The notes below the pieces were generated by a model. The model was given only the letters and a program-made list of their open reading frames with translations, was not told the DNA's origin and searched no databases. The position numbers were made by a program, and so were the translations under genes. A DNA stretch of 64,000 bases from Superficieibacter sp. 1612_C1 (GTDB lineage: Bacteria > Pseudomonadota > Gammaproteobacteria > Enterobacterales > Enterobacteriaceae). Within the stretch, counting starts at the first letter, position 1. Each line of letters opens with the position of its first letter. The DNA lies in assembly GCF_015234305.1 (NCBI RefSeq), contig NZ_JADGMI010000003.1, positions 417,872-481,871 on the forward strand, given 5' to 3'. Shown here piece by piece: positions 33,350 to 42,294 of the stretch.

Positions 33350-34597
33350 ATGTCTGGATTAAAACAGGAGCTGGGGCTGGCTCAGGGCGTGGGGTTACTT
33401 TCCACATCATTGCTGGGAACCGGCGTTTTTGCCGTTCCGGCGCTGGCGGCTCTGGTCGCGGGAGATAACAGTTTATGGGCCTGGCCCGTTCTGATTGTGC
33501 TGGTCTTTCCGATTGCCATCGTCTTCGCCATTCTGGGGCGGCATTTCCCCAGCGCAGGCGGCGTGGCACATTTTGTCGGCATGGCGTTTGGTCCGCGTCT
33601 TGAACGCGTTACCGGCTGGCTATTTTTGTCGGTTATTCCGGTAGGACTCCCCGCTGCGCTACATATCGCCGCCGGGTTCTGGCAGGCAATGTTTGGCTGG
33701 TACGGCTGGCAATTGCTTATCGCCGAACTGATCACCCTCGCACTCATCTGGTTTATCGGCACGCGTGGCGCAGGCTCCAGCGCCAATTTGCAAAGCCTGG
33801 TGGCGCTGCTGATCGTCGCGCTGATAGTGGCTATCTGGTGGTTTGGCGACATTCCCCTGGTACAAATCCCCTTTCCTGCCCCGAAGGACATTCAGGCTCC
33901 GGCGCTGTTTTCTGCCCTGGCCGTAATGTTCTGGTGCTTTGTCGGGCTGGAAGCTTTTGCCCATCTGGCTTCAGAATTCAAACACCCGGAACGCGATTTC
34001 CCGCGGGCGCTGATGATCGGATTACTGCTGGCCGGGACGGTCTACTGGGCCTGTACCGTGGTGGTCCTGCACTTTAACGCTTACGGCGAAGATCGCGCTG
34101 CCGCCGCCTCGCTGCCCGCCATCGTAGTACAGCTTTTTGGCGTTAAGGCACAATGGGTGGCCTGCATTATTGGCTATCTGGCCTGCTTCGCCAGCCTGAA
34201 TATTTACATTCAGAGCTTCGCGCGGCTGGTCTGGTCGCAGGCGCTGTATAAACCGCAAAGCCCGCTTGCCCGTCTGTCAAAAAAACAGCTGCCGATCAAC
34301 GCGCTCAATGCCGTGCTGGGGTGCTGCGTCATCTGCACCATCGCAATTTACGGGCTGGAGATTAATCTGGATGCGCTGATCGTCTATGCCAACGGTATCT
34401 TTATCATCATTTATCTGCTGTGCATGCTGGCGGGTTGCCGTTTGCTGAAAGGACGTTATCGGGCGCTGGCGGTGATCGGCAGCCTGCTGTGCCTGCTGCT
34501 ACTGACGATGGTGGGATGGAAAAGCCTGTATGCCATTATCGTGCTGGCCGCGCTATGGTTGTTTTTGCCAAAACGCGCCATTGTGGTGTCGTCATAA
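33350..34597 (+). CDS. yjeH: YjeH, amino acid exporter (methionine/branched-chain)
   Basis: An APC-superfamily inner-membrane exporter; E. coli YjeH exports L-methionine and branched-chain amino acids. The 415 residues form about 12 helices; TM1 has the Gly-rich break GVGLLSTSLLGTGVFAVP. The ATG at 33350 gives MSGLKQELG, as in E. coli; a longer frame exists upstream but has no homology. It is divergent from groSL and convergent with fxsA, with a perfect palindrome between the stops. Confidence 0.95.
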   Translation: MSGLKQELGLAQGVGLLSTSLLGTGVFAVPALAALVAGDNSLWAWPVLIVLVFPIAIVFAILGRHFPSAGGVAHFVGMAFGPRLERVTGWLFLSVIPVGLPAALHIAAGFWQAMFGWYGWQLLIAELITLALIWFIGTRGAGSSANLQSLVALLIVALIVAIWWFGDIPLVQIPFPAPKDIQAPALFSALAVMFWCFVGLEAFAHLASEFKHPERDFPRALMIGLLLAGTVYWACTVVVLHFNAYGEDRAAAASLPAIVVQLFGVKAQWVACIIGYLACFASLNIYIQSFARLVWSQALYKPQSPLARLSKKQLPINALNAVLGCCVICTIAIYGLEINLDALIVYANGIFIIIYLLCMLAGCRLLKGRYRALAVIGSLLCLLLLTMVGWKSLYAIIVLAALWLFLPKRAIVVSS

Positions 34598-34601
34598 TCG
34601 T

Positions 34602-34633
34602 TTAACAGGCCAGCGATATCGCTGGCCTGTTAA
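34602..34633. terminator. 32-bp perfect palindrome between yjeH and fxsA
   Basis: TTAACAGGCCAGCGAT is followed directly by its exact reverse complement. It lies between convergent stops at 34597 and 34639 and most likely acts as a bidirectional terminator. A cruciform of 16 bp with no loop is also possible. Confidence 0.75.
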
Positions 34634-34638
34634 CTTCG

Positions 34639-35109
34639 TTAGCGGTCGTCTTTATGCTCAATCCGATCGCGCTCGTCATCTTTACGCTGATATTCCCCGT
34701 CAAACGTATTGCCCCCGCCGGTTCCGGCGCTGAAACCACCACCCGGCGTGCGGGAAAAACGCAGATGCGGCATCAGCTTCAGGGTCAGATGCTTTTGCAC
34801 CGGCGGTAACAACAGCAGTAGCCCTAACAGGTCGGTGAAGAAGCCCGGCAGCACCAGCAGCAGGCCGGAGATGATCAGCGAAGCGCTTTTAATCATTTCA
34901 CTGGCCGGGCTTTCACCCGCCGCCATCTTCTGTTGCATCAGCAGGAAGTTCTTGAACCCCTGATTACGCACTAGCGACATGCCAATAAACGAGGTGAAAA
35001 TCACCAGCAGCAATGTTAACAGCACGCCCATGACGTGAGCGACCTGAATGAAAATCGAAATCTCGATATAAACGTAAAGAAAAACAGCAAGTAAAGGTAT
35101 CCAGCGCAC
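34639..35109 (-). CDS. fxsA: FxsA, inner-membrane protein (phage T7 exclusion suppressor)
   Basis: A 156-residue membrane protein; overproduction in E. coli relieves F-plasmid exclusion of phage T7. There are two N-terminal hydrophobic stretches (about 5-50), a third at about 75-100 (SLIISGLLLVLPGFFTDLLG), and a cytoplasmic Gly-rich, charged tail ending DDERDRIEHKDDR. The start is a GTG at 35109 giving MRWIPLLAVFLYVY; this aligns with E. coli, whereas the frame continues 30 codons further upstream. A CAGGAGAAGCC ribosome-binding site is present. Confidence 0.93.
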   Translation of the reverse strand: MRWIPLLAVFLYVYIEISIFIQVAHVMGVLLTLLLVIFTSFIGMSLVRNQGFKNFLLMQQKMAAGESPASEMIKSASLIISGLLLVLPGFFTDLLGLLLLLPPVQKHLTLKLMPHLRFSRTPGGGFSAGTGGGNTFDGEYQRKDDERDRIEHKDDR

Positions 35110-35447
35110 TGGCTTCTCCTGTGGTGGGCAGCGGCAAGTCAGCCTCTGCCAAAATGGGTTTGCAAAACGCATCCTTATGAGATGGAGGCGAATCACCAAA
35201 GTTCAACCAAATTGCCCGGCTATTTTCTGTCACCTCCCTTCAGGGAGTGACACATTTCACACATCAATAATTATCTTGCGATCTCGCGCATATTAAGTGA
35301 TCCAGATTACTGCAATTCGCTATTATCAGCATATGATCGTGGGCACCGGGCCGATTCAGGAGATAATCGTCGGTCAGAAAATACGCATACCCACATAAAT
35401 ACTGCGTATTTGGTGTAATCATTGGCAGCTTGAAAGAGAAGGCTTAC
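35110..35447. other. Divergent fxsA/aspA intergenic region
   Basis: A 338-bp regulatory interval. It holds a CRP-like site at 35246-35261, an AT-rich part (35270-35330), and the aspA ribosome-binding site GAGAAGG. No open frame looks real. Confidence 0.6.
35246..35261. promoter_or_regulatory. Candidate CRP site
   Basis: AGTGACACATTTCACA matches TGTGA-N6-TCACA at nine of ten consensus positions. It lies in the fxsA-aspA divergent region. E. coli aspA is known to be CRP- and FNR-controlled, so regulation of aspA (with dcuA behind it) is likely, although the site is about 190 bp from the ATG. Confidence 0.65.
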
Positions 35448-36884
35448 ATGTTAAACAACATTCGTATCGAAGAAGACCTGTTGGGCACCAGGGAAGTACC
35501 AGCGGATGCCTACTATGGCGTTCACACTCTGAGAGCGATTGAAAACTTCTACATCAGTAACAGCAAAATCAGCGATATCCCTGAATTTGTACGCGGTATG
35601 GTGATGGTGAAGAAAGCAGCGGCTCTGGCCAATAAAGAGCTACAGACCATCCCGAAAAATGTGGCAAACGCCATTATCGCCGCCTGTGATGAAGTTCTTA
35701 ACAATGGCAAATGCATGGATCAGTTCCCGGTTGACGTCTATCAGGGCGGTGCAGGAACCTCCGTCAACATGAATACTAACGAGGTGCTGGCGAACATTGG
35801 CCTGGAGCTGATGGGCCATCAAAAAGGTGAGTACCAATTCCTCAATCCTAACGACCACGTTAATAAATGCCAGTCGACTAACGATGCTTACCCGACCGGT
35901 TTTCGCATTGCGGTTTATGCCTCTATCGTCAAACTGATCGACGCCATTCATCAGCTTGGTGAAGGTTTTGAGAAGAAAGCCGTTGAGTTCCAGGACGTGC
36001 TGAAAATGGGCCGTACCCAGCTTCAGGACGCGGTGCCGATGACCCTCGGCCAGGAATTCCATGCCTTTAACGTCCTGCTCAATGAAGAGACGAAAAACCT
36101 GCTGCGCACCGCTGAACTTCTGCTGGAAGTGAATCTTGGCGCAACCGCCATCGGTACGCGTCTGAACACCCCGGACGGTTATCAGGCGCTGGCGGTGCAG
36201 AAGCTGGCTGAAGTCAGCAACCTGCCGGTGATCCCTGCCGAAGACCTGATCGAAGCGACCTCCGACTGTGGTGCTTACGTGATGGTTCACAGCTCGCTGA
36301 AACGCCTGGCCGTGAAGATGTCGAAAATCTGTAACGACCTGCGCCTGCTCTCTTCCGGTCCGCGTGCCGGGCTGAACGAAATCAACCTGCCAGAGTTGCA
36401 GGCTGGCTCGTCCATCATGCCGGCAAAAGTGAACCCGGTCGTGCCGGAAGTGGTTAACCAGGTCTGTTTTAAAGTGATCGGCAACGACACCACCGTGACC
36501 ATGGCCTCAGAAGCCGGTCAGCTCCAGCTGAACGTGATGGAGCCGGTGATTGGGCAGGCGATGTTTGAATCCATTCACGTCCTCACCAATGCCTGCTACA
36601 ACCTGCTGGAAAAATGCATCAACGGTATTACGGCCAACAAAGCCGTCTGCGAAAGCTATGTCTACAACTCCATCGGGATTGTCACCTATCTGAACCCGTA
36701 CATCGGCCACCATAACGGCGACATCGTCGGTAAAATTTGCGCTGAAACGGGTAAGAGCGTGCGTGAAGTGGTCCTGGAGCGCGGGCTGCTTACTGAGGCT
36801 GAGCTGGACGATATCTTCTCTGCTCAGAACCTGATGCATCCGGCCTATAAAGCAAAACGTTATACTGATGAAAGCGAACAGTAA
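35448..36884 (+). CDS. aspA: AspA, aspartate ammonia-lyase
   Basis: Aspartase reversibly deaminates L-aspartate to fumarate and ammonia, feeding fumarate respiration through frdABCD under anaerobiosis. It has 478 residues of the fumarase/aspartase superfamily. The signature [11 protein letters not shown], with the catalytic Ser loop, lies at about 317-327; [17 protein letters not shown] is a further conserved block. The ATG at 35448 follows GAGAAGG. dcuA, the matching C4-dicarboxylate carrier, follows after a terminator. Confidence 0.98.
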   Translation: MLNNIRIEEDLLGTREVPADAYYGVHTLRAIENFYISNSKISDIPEFVRGMVMVKKAAALANKELQTIPKNVANAIIAACDEVLNNGKCMDQFPVDVYQGGAGTSVNMNTNEVLANIGLELMGHQKGEYQFLNPNDHVNKCQSTNDAYPTGFRIAVYASIVKLIDAIHQLGEGFEKKAVEFQDVLKMGRTQLQDAVPMTLGQEFHAFNVLLNEETKNLLRTAELLLEVNLGATAIGTRLNTPDGYQALAVQKLAEVSNLPVIPAEDLIEATSDCGAYVMVHSSLKRLAVKMSKICNDLRLLSSGPRAGLNEINLPELQAGSSIMPAKVNPVVPEVVNQVCFKVIGNDTTVTMASEAGQLQLNVMEPVIGQAMFESIHVLTNACYNLLEKCINGITANKAVCESYVYNSIGIVTYLNPYIGHHNGDIVGKICAETGKSVREVVLERGLLTEAELDDIFSAQNLMHPAYKAKRYTDESEQ

Positions 36885-36903
36885 CAGTTTTTGGCTCACC
36901 ATG

Positions 36904-36933
36904 AAGGCACGTCAGTGATGACGTGCCTTTTTT
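36904..36933 (+). terminator. aspA terminator
   Basis: AAGGCACGTCA pairs with TGACGTGCCTT (loop GTGA) and is followed by six T. This strong intrinsic terminator probably lets some read-through to dcuA. Confidence 0.92.
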
Positions 36934-36997
36934 GTTGCTTGCGTTTACCTAATTACAACAATTTAATATCAACTTATTAAAAACAGAGAAGGCATAT

Positions 36998-38299
36998 ATG
37001 TTTGGTGCAGAACTCGTTATCGTCCTGCTGGCAATTTATCTCGGTGCGCGCCTCGGCGGCATCGGCATTGGATTTGCTGGCGGACTGGGCGTCCTCGTCC
37101 TGACGCTTTTTTTTCAAATTACCCCCGGCGCGATCCCGTTCGATGTGATTGAAATCATTATGGCGGTGATCGCGGCGATTGCGGCGATGCAGGTCGCTGG
37201 CGGGATGGATTTTCTGGTTAGCCTGGCAGAGCGTATGCTGCGGCGGCATCCGAAGTACATCACCTTCCTTGCCCCACTGGTAACGTGGTTTATGACCATC
37301 CTGGCGGGGACCGGGCATACCGCGTTCTCCACATTACCTGTGATCACCGAGGTCGCGAAAGAACAGGGTATCCGCCCTTCGCGCCCGCTGTCTATCGCCG
37401 TCGTCGCCTCGCAGATCGCCATTACCGCCTCGCCTATCTCCGCCGCGGTGGTATTCTTCGCCGGTATTCTGGAGCCGCTGGGCGTCAGCTACCTGACGCT
37501 GCTGGCGATCTGTATCCCGGTCACGCTAATCGCCGTGATGCTCACCGCCATCGTATGTAACTTCCTCGGTGCCGAGCTGAAAGACGATCCGGTGTATCAG
37601 GAGCGGCTGGCGAAAGGCGAAATCAAACTGCGCGGCAGCCAGGTTTTCACACTCAAGCCGCACGCCAAACGTTCCGTGATGCTGTTTTTGATCGGCATTA
37701 TTGCGGTGATGCTGTACGCCACCGCCATCAGCCCGACGGTGGGGCTTATTGCCAATCCGATCCTGCCGCGTAACGAAGCGATTGTGGTCTTTATGCTGAC
37801 CATTGCGACGCTGATTTGCCTGAGCTGCAAAGTCGATACCGGGGAGATCCTTAACGCCGGGACCTTTAAATCTGGCATGAGTGCCTGTATCTGCGTGCTC
37901 GGCGTGGCGTGGCTGGGCGACACCTTCGTTAAGCATCATATTAGCGATATCCAGGCGGTTGCGGGCGATCTGCTGAACAGTTATCCGTGGCTGCTGGCAG
38001 TGGTGCTGTTTTTTGCCGCCACGCTGTTGTACTCGCAGGCGGCGACCACTAAAGCGCTGATGCCTGCTGCGCTGCTGCTCGGCGTCAGCCCGCTGACCGC
38101 TATTGCCTCGTTTGCGGCGGTCTCCGCCCTGTTTGTGCTGCCCACCTATCCAACTCTGCTGGCCGCGGTAGAGATGGACGATACCGGCTCGACGCGCATC
38201 GGCAAATACGTCTTTAACCACGCATTTTTAATCCCCGGCGTTATCGCCATCACGCTGTGCGTGATCCTGGGATTCATTATTGGCGGCATTCTGTTGTAA
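36998..38299 (+). CDS. dcuA: DcuA, anaerobic C4-dicarboxylate transporter
   Basis: An inner-membrane antiporter for aspartate, fumarate, malate and succinate. It has 433 residues (identical to the E. coli length) with 10 or more hydrophobic helices. Conserved Dcu features include the start MFGAELVIVLLAIYLGARLGG and GTGHTAFSTLPVITEVA at about 105-121. With aspA and frdABCD it supplies substrate to, and removes succinate from, fumarate respiration. It is preceded by GAGAAGG and followed by a GC-rich terminator. Confidence 0.98.
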   Translation: MFGAELVIVLLAIYLGARLGGIGIGFAGGLGVLVLTLFFQITPGAIPFDVIEIIMAVIAAIAAMQVAGGMDFLVSLAERMLRRHPKYITFLAPLVTWFMTILAGTGHTAFSTLPVITEVAKEQGIRPSRPLSIAVVASQIAITASPISAAVVFFAGILEPLGVSYLTLLAICIPVTLIAVMLTAIVCNFLGAELKDDPVYQERLAKGEIKLRGSQVFTLKPHAKRSVMLFLIGIIAVMLYATAISPTVGLIANPILPRNEAIVVFMLTIATLICLSCKVDTGEILNAGTFKSGMSACICVLGVAWLGDTFVKHHISDIQAVAGDLLNSYPWLLAVVLFFAATLLYSQAATTKALMPAALLLGVSPLTAIASFAAVSALFVLPTYPTLLAAVEMDDTGSTRIGKYVFNHAFLIPGVIAITLCVILGFIIGGILL

Positions 38300-38310
38300 A
38301 TGTTGTTAAA

Positions 38311-38333
38311 CGCGGGCCATCGGATGGCCCGCG
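38311..38333 (+). terminator. dcuA terminator
   Basis: CGCGGGCCAT pairs with ATGGCCCGCG around loop CGG, 11 nt after the dcuA stop. The T-run after it is interrupted (GCGATAAACCCTTTT). Confidence 0.75.
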
Positions 38334-38393
38334 CGATAAACCCTTTTCTCCCGCCGTGGTATAGTGCCTCTTTTCCCTGATACGAGGTTGATG

Positions 38394-38717
38394 ATGACCA
38401 CGCCCGACGCCGTTATCGTACTCTGTACCGCCCCGGATGAAGCCACCGCCCAGGATTTAGCCGCAAAAGCACTGGGCGATAAACTCGCCGCCTGCGTTAC
38501 GCTCCTTCCCGGCGCGACGTCGCTGTATTACTGGGAGGGTAAGCTAGAGCAGGAGTATGAGGTACAGATGGTGCTCAAAACCTCTCCGGCCCATCAACAG
38601 GCGCTGCTGGATTGCCTGAAAGCGCATCACCCGTATCAGACCCCCGAACTTCTGGTTTTACCCGTTCTTCACGGAGACAGTGATTATCTCTCATGGCTCA
38701 ACGCATCCTTACGCTGA
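38394..38717 (+). CDS. cutA: CutA, divalent-cation tolerance protein
   Basis: A small trimeric PII-like protein linked to copper tolerance in E. coli, of uncertain biochemical role. The family core is clear: [38 protein letters not shown], and [13 protein letters not shown]. Tandem ATGs at 38391 and 38394 are both possible; GAGG at 38384 has better spacing to 38394 (107 residues). The N-terminus is shorter than in E. coli (112). The 3' end overlaps dsbD by 25 nt. Confidence 0.93.
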   Translation: MTTPDAVIVLCTAPDEATAQDLAAKALGDKLAACVTLLPGATSLYYWEGKLEQEYEVQMVLKTSPAHQQALLDCLKAHHPYQTPELLVLPVLHGDSDYLSWLNASLR

Positions 38718-40432
38718 TCCTGCTGCTGTGCAGCACATCCGCTTTTGCCGGTCTTTTTGACGCCCCCGGGCGTTCAAACTTCGTTCCGGTTGACCAGGCT
38801 TTTGCCTTTGATTTTCAGCAGCATCAGCACAAACTTACGCTTAACTGGCAGGTGAAAGAGGGCTATTACCTCTATCGCCAGCAGATTAACGTTACCGCTG
38901 CGCAGGCGGACGTGGCACCGCTCGCCCTTCCCTCAGGCGAAAGTCATGAGGATGAGTTTTTTGGTAAAAGTGAGATTTACCGCCAACAACTGTCGGTCCC
39001 GGTGACGATTCGTTCCGCCGGGAAAGGCGCGACGCTGACGGTGACGTACCAGGGCTGCGCCGCTGCGGGGTTCTGCTATCCACCGGAGACCAGAGTGGTG
39101 CCGGTGAGCGAGGTGCGTCCTCTCTCTGAGGAGAGAGGACAGTCAGGATCCATTACTCCAGATGCCGGGGTGAGGGGGAGCAACGACGCCGGTGCCGCTT
39201 CCTCGCCGCAGAAAAGCACTGACCTCCCCTTCACCGCCCTGTGGGCACTGTTGATCGGCATCGGCATCGCCTTTACCCCCTGCGTTCTGCCAATGTACCC
39301 GCTGATCTCCGGCATCGTCCTCGGCGGTCAGCAACGGCTTTCTACCTCCCGCGCCCTGCTGCTGGCCTTTATTTACGTTCAGGGAATGGCGCTCACCTAT
39401 ACCGCGCTCGGCCTGGTCGTCGCGGCAGCGGGCCTGCAATTTCAGGCGGCACTTCAGCACCCGTATGTCCTGATCGGCCTGTCGATCGTCTTCACTCTGC
39501 TCGCGCTCTCCATGTTCGGCCTGTTCACCCTGCAACTCCCCTCTTCGCTCCAGACGCGTCTGACGCTGATGAGCAACCGTCAGCGAGGGGGTTCTCCCGG
39601 CGGCGTATTTGCCATGGGCGCGATTGCCGGACTGATCTGTTCCCCCTGCACCACCGCACCGCTTAGCGCTATTCTGCTCTACATCGCCCAGAGCGGTAAC
39701 CTGTGGCTCGGCGGTGGCACGCTGTATCTGTACGCGCTGGGTATGGGACTACCGCTGATCGTAGTAACCGTCTTCGGCAACCGCCTGCTGCCGAAAAGCG
39801 GACCGTGGATGGAGCAGGTTAAAACCGCGTTTGGTTTTATTATCCTCGCACTACCCGTCTTTTTGCTGGAGCGGATCATTGGCGATGTCTGGGGATTACG
39901 CCTGTGGGCGCTGCTCGGCGTGGCCTTCTTCGGCTGGGCCTTCATTACCAGCCTGAAGGCGCAACGTTCATGGATGCGCGTGATACAAATTATTTTTCTC
40001 GGCGCAGCGTTGATCTGCGCTCGCCCGCTACAGGACTGGGCCTTTGGCGCACCCGCCGCGACTGAGCAGGCGCATCTGAACTTTACCCGTATCGCCAGTG
40101 TAGATGAGCTGGACCGGGCGCTGGCAGAGGCACAGGGCAAGCCAGTGATGCTGGATCTCTATGCTGACTGGTGCGTCGCCTGTAAAGAGTTCGAAAAATA
40201 CACCTTTAACGATCCGCAGGTGCGCCAGGCGTTAAGCCATAGCGTATTAATACAAGCTAACGTGACGGCCAATAGTGCCGCAGATATTGCCCTGTTAAAA
40301 CGCCTTAACGTACTGGGATTACCGACAATTTTGTTTTTCGACGCCGAAGGTACTGAGCATCCTGAAAGTCGGGTAACCGGTTTTATGGACGCGTCGGCCT
40401 TTTATACGCATTTGCAGAATCTGCCCCGGTAA
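38693..40432 (+). CDS. dsbD: DsbD, thiol:disulfide interchange protein
   Basis: DsbD passes electrons from cytoplasmic thioredoxin to periplasmic DsbC, DsbG and CcmG. A signal peptide (1-19, ending SAFA) precedes the N-terminal immunoglobulin-like domain with CAAAGFC. Eight membrane helices follow, holding the two redox Cys ([10 protein letters not shown] and [10 protein letters not shown]). The C-terminal thioredoxin domain has WCVAC. It is 579 residues, about 14 longer than E. coli; the extra length is the Ser/Gly/Ala-rich linker before TM1 (about 143-178). It starts inside cutA. Confidence 0.97.
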   Translation: MAQRILTLILLLCSTSAFAGLFDAPGRSNFVPVDQAFAFDFQQHQHKLTLNWQVKEGYYLYRQQINVTAAQADVAPLALPSGESHEDEFFGKSEIYRQQLSVPVTIRSAGKGATLTVTYQGCAAAGFCYPPETRVVPVSEVRPLSEERGQSGSITPDAGVRGSNDAGAASSPQKSTDLPFTALWALLIGIGIAFTPCVLPMYPLISGIVLGGQQRLSTSRALLLAFIYVQGMALTYTALGLVVAAAGLQFQAALQHPYVLIGLSIVFTLLALSMFGLFTLQLPSSLQTRLTLMSNRQRGGSPGGVFAMGAIAGLICSPCTTAPLSAILLYIAQSGNLWLGGGTLYLYALGMGLPLIVVTVFGNRLLPKSGPWMEQVKTAFGFIILALPVFLLERIIGDVWGLRLWALLGVAFFGWAFITSLKAQRSWMRVIQIIFLGAALICARPLQDWAFGAPAATEQAHLNFTRIASVDELDRALAEAQGKPVMLDLYADWCVACKEFEKYTFNDPQVRQALSHSVLIQANVTANSAADIALLKRLNVLGLPTILFFDAEGTEHPESRVTGFMDASAFYTHLQNLPR

Positions 40433-40467
40433 ACGACACTTCAGGGGACAAAATGGAGGAGAACATC

Positions 40468-41043
40468 GTGCAACGTGAAGACGTCCTGGGAGAAGCCCTT
40501 AAATTACTTGAGATAAGAGGGATAGCCAGCACCACGCTTGAGATGGTTGCCGAGCGCCTTGATTATCCACTGGAAGAGTTACAGCGATTCTGGCCTGACC
40601 GGGAAGCATTGCTCTACGACGTATTACGCTATCTCAGCCAGCAGGTTGACGCCTGGCGCAGGCAGCTTATGCATAATGATGAGCTAACCACCGAACAAAA
40701 ACTGCTGGCCCGCTACGGCGCGCTGACCGAATGCGTGAGCAATCATCGCTATCCAGGCTGCCTGTTTATCGCCGCCTGTACCTTTTACCCGGATCCGGGT
40801 CACCCGATTCACCAACTGGCCGATCAGCAAAAGCAGGCGGCGCATGACTTCAGCCACGAGCTATTAACGCAGCTGGAAGTGGACGATCCGGCGATGGTGG
40901 CGAAGCAAATGGAACTGATTCTCGAAGGCTGCCTGAGTCGTATGCTGGTGAATCGCAGCCAGACCGATGTCGACACCGCTCAGCGTCTGGCAGAAGATGT
41001 GCTGCGTTTTGCCCAGTGCCGTCAGGGTGGTGCGCTGACGTAA
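40468..41043 (+). CDS. yjdC: YjdC, TetR-family regulator
   Basis: A 191-residue TetR/AcrR-type repressor with an N-terminal helix-turn-helix (about 5-50: [22 protein letters not shown]) and a C-terminal ligand/dimer domain including [17 protein letters not shown]. It lies 35 nt after dsbD, as in E. coli, so is probably co-transcribed. The start is a GTG at 40468 after GGAGGA; an ATG five codons upstream overlaps that ribosome-binding site. The ligand and targets are not known to me. Confidence 0.92.
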   Translation: MQREDVLGEALKLLEIRGIASTTLEMVAERLDYPLEELQRFWPDREALLYDVLRYLSQQVDAWRRQLMHNDELTTEQKLLARYGALTECVSNHRYPGCLFIAACTFYPDPGHPIHQLADQQKQAAHDFSHELLTQLEVDDPAMVAKQMELILEGCLSRMLVNRSQTDVDTAQRLAEDVLRFAQCRQGGALT

Positions 41044-41134
41044 GCGGCTTTTTGCCGCAAAGTTAAGCAAACAAACGAGATTTAGCGAAATTTCATTGAC
41101 GCGAATCGGGGATTACGGTTTAATGCGCCCCGTT

Positions 41135-41210
41135 GCCCGGATAGCTCAGTCGGTAGAGCAGGGGATTGAAAATCCCCGTGTCCTTGGTTCGATTCCGAGT
41201 CCGGGCACCA
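41135..41210 (+). tRNA. tRNA-Phe(GAA)
   Basis: A 76-nt tRNA beginning GCCCGGATAGCTCAGTCGGT, with anticodon loop GATTGAAAATC (GAA), T-arm GGTTCGATTCC and encoded CCA. It corresponds to the pheU locus that follows yjdC in E. coli, a classical integration site. Its last 20 nt are the left end of a long direct repeat whose second copy lies at 47196. Confidence 0.98.
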
Positions 41211-41367
41211 CTATTCCAGAAAAACCAGCCTGCGGGCTGGTTTTTTGCTTTTGGGGAAACGGCAATCCGGATGTTTATGCCTTCTCTGACAGACCTTAGC
41301 GTGAAGACCAGACTTTTTTAGGTACCACACCTGACTTTCCAGCGATTAACTTTTCTCCCTTCGGCCA
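41191..41367. repeat. Left copy of the island boundary repeat (attL-like)
   Basis: It starts with the tRNA-Phe 3' end GATTCCGAGTCCGGGCACCA and continues for about 157 nt of non-tRNA DNA, matched at roughly 85-90 percent by 47196-47372. It includes the tRNA terminator and the 3' part of a Ner/Nlp-type gene on the minus strand. The similarity beyond the tRNA means the two copies are homologous element ends, not just a duplicated att core. Confidence 0.85.
41221..41246 (+). terminator. tRNA-Phe terminator
   Basis: AAAACCAGCC pairs with GGCTGGTTTT (loop TGCG), followed by T. A degenerate copy (two stem changes) is present in the right repeat at about 47227-47252. Confidence 0.9.
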
Positions 41368-41473
41368 ATGTAGAAGACGCCCGCCCTGAGTTGCGGGGAA
41401 CGTCGGATAGCGATGCTCCCTGCTTTTTCAGCGCCGCAATAATGTCGGCGGAATACCAGTCAGATCGCATCAT
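41296..41473 (-). pseudogene. Ner/Nlp-type HTH regulator, degraded
   Basis: The minus strand from ATGATG at 41473 reads MMRSDWYSADIIAALKKQG and then SSTLA, the start of a Ner/Nlp-family helix-turn-helix protein. After SSTLA the family's WPKGE segment is lost, and the frame ends after 51 codons at 41318. A shifted frame recovers the tail KGEKLIAGKSGVVPKKVWSSR before a stop at 41296-41298. So an internal deletion plus frameshift has broken the gene. Its ATG overlaps the TGA of the upstream gene (ATGA at 41470-41473), which indicates former translational coupling. The right boundary repeat keeps an intact copy of the same tail. Confidence 0.75.
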
Positions 41474-41937
41474 GCTTTGACCTCTACCTCATCAATAAAC
41501 TTTACGCCGTCGGCGGTACGCAGCCAGCGCGGGGCTTTCATTTCCGCAGCGAAGTAGTTGATCAGGTCGTACAGCAGCCAGCTAAGCTGTTTCTCCGTTT
41601 CGGAAGAAAACCCCTGCCCCGCCAGCGTCTGCGTCAGGGCAAGGCAGTAGTGACAAAGCTCGGTGCATTCAGGCCCAAACTCGGGGGAATTCGCCGGAAG
41701 GGTATCGACGGTCAGGCTTTCAACAAGATGGGGTGGGACAGGTTCTAACAGCGTAGGCTGAAGCAGCGTCAGAGCGGCGTTGAGTCTGCCGCAGAGCGCC
41801 ATTTTCAGCGTGGGGTCGTCGTTTTCAATCAGGGTTTCGGCGAAGTTTTCGCAATGGCTGGCAAGGACGGTGAAGTCCGTAGCGGCGTTGAAGGGAACGG
41901 AAAGTAACGGGTGTGTCTGGATTGGGGTAGTAGCCAT
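41470..41937 (-). CDS. Small satellite-prophage-type protein of unknown function
   Basis: A 155-residue acidic, Leu-rich soluble protein starting MATTPIQTHPLLSVPFNAAT and ending KAPRWLRTADGVKFIDEVEVKA. I remember very similar small genes in P4-like satellite prophages and cryptic islands but not a function. Cys/His residues (ECTELCHYC at about 111-119) may bind a metal; this is only a guess. I use the inner ATG (41937) because the family begins there; ten codons upstream is an alternative. It is coupled by ATGA to the broken Ner-type gene downstream. Confidence 0.75.
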   Translation of the reverse strand: MATTPIQTHPLLSVPFNAATDFTVLASHCENFAETLIENDDPTLKMALCGRLNAALTLLQPTLLEPVPPHLVESLTVDTLPANSPEFGPECTELCHYCLALTQTLAGQGFSSETEKQLSWLLYDLINYFAAEMKAPRWLRTADGVKFIDEVEVKA

Positions 41938-42294
41938 AGTGGCAGCCTCACTGATTAGGTTTTGCAAACCTCACCAGACCGCTGCTAAACGGGGTGGTGA
42001 GACGTAACAGGGTTAGCAGACCGGCATCAGTGAAACCGGCGAGCGCGAACGCTCCCCCGTTACGCCCCACCATAATACGGGGCGGTTACGGACGTAAAAA
42101 AACCGCACTACGGAAAACGGCGGCTGTCCGCACTGATTGTCAGGCTGCTAAACCCGGCACCTGAATTTGCAGGTGCCTGTAAAAGATACCGCGATTGATT
42201 AACAGCAGCAAGGAGTTTTAGATGTCGAAAAAAGACGGGGTATAAAACTGGAACTCTCCTCGCAAAATCAGGATCCTGACATCCTGCCACTACG
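41938..42294. other. Non-coding leader, P4-immunity-like
   Basis: A 357-bp gap with no convincing frame. It holds a perfect 8-bp hairpin (GGCACCTG-6 nt-CAGGTGCC, 42156-42177). There are repeated GC-rich words with dyad character (CGGTTACGGACGT; CGGCGGCTGTCCGCACTG) and a short ATG frame at 42221 (MSKKDGV, then stop). The composition and the position upstream of the satellite-type gene recall the structured leader/immunity RNA region of P4-like elements; this is inference. Confidence 0.45.
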
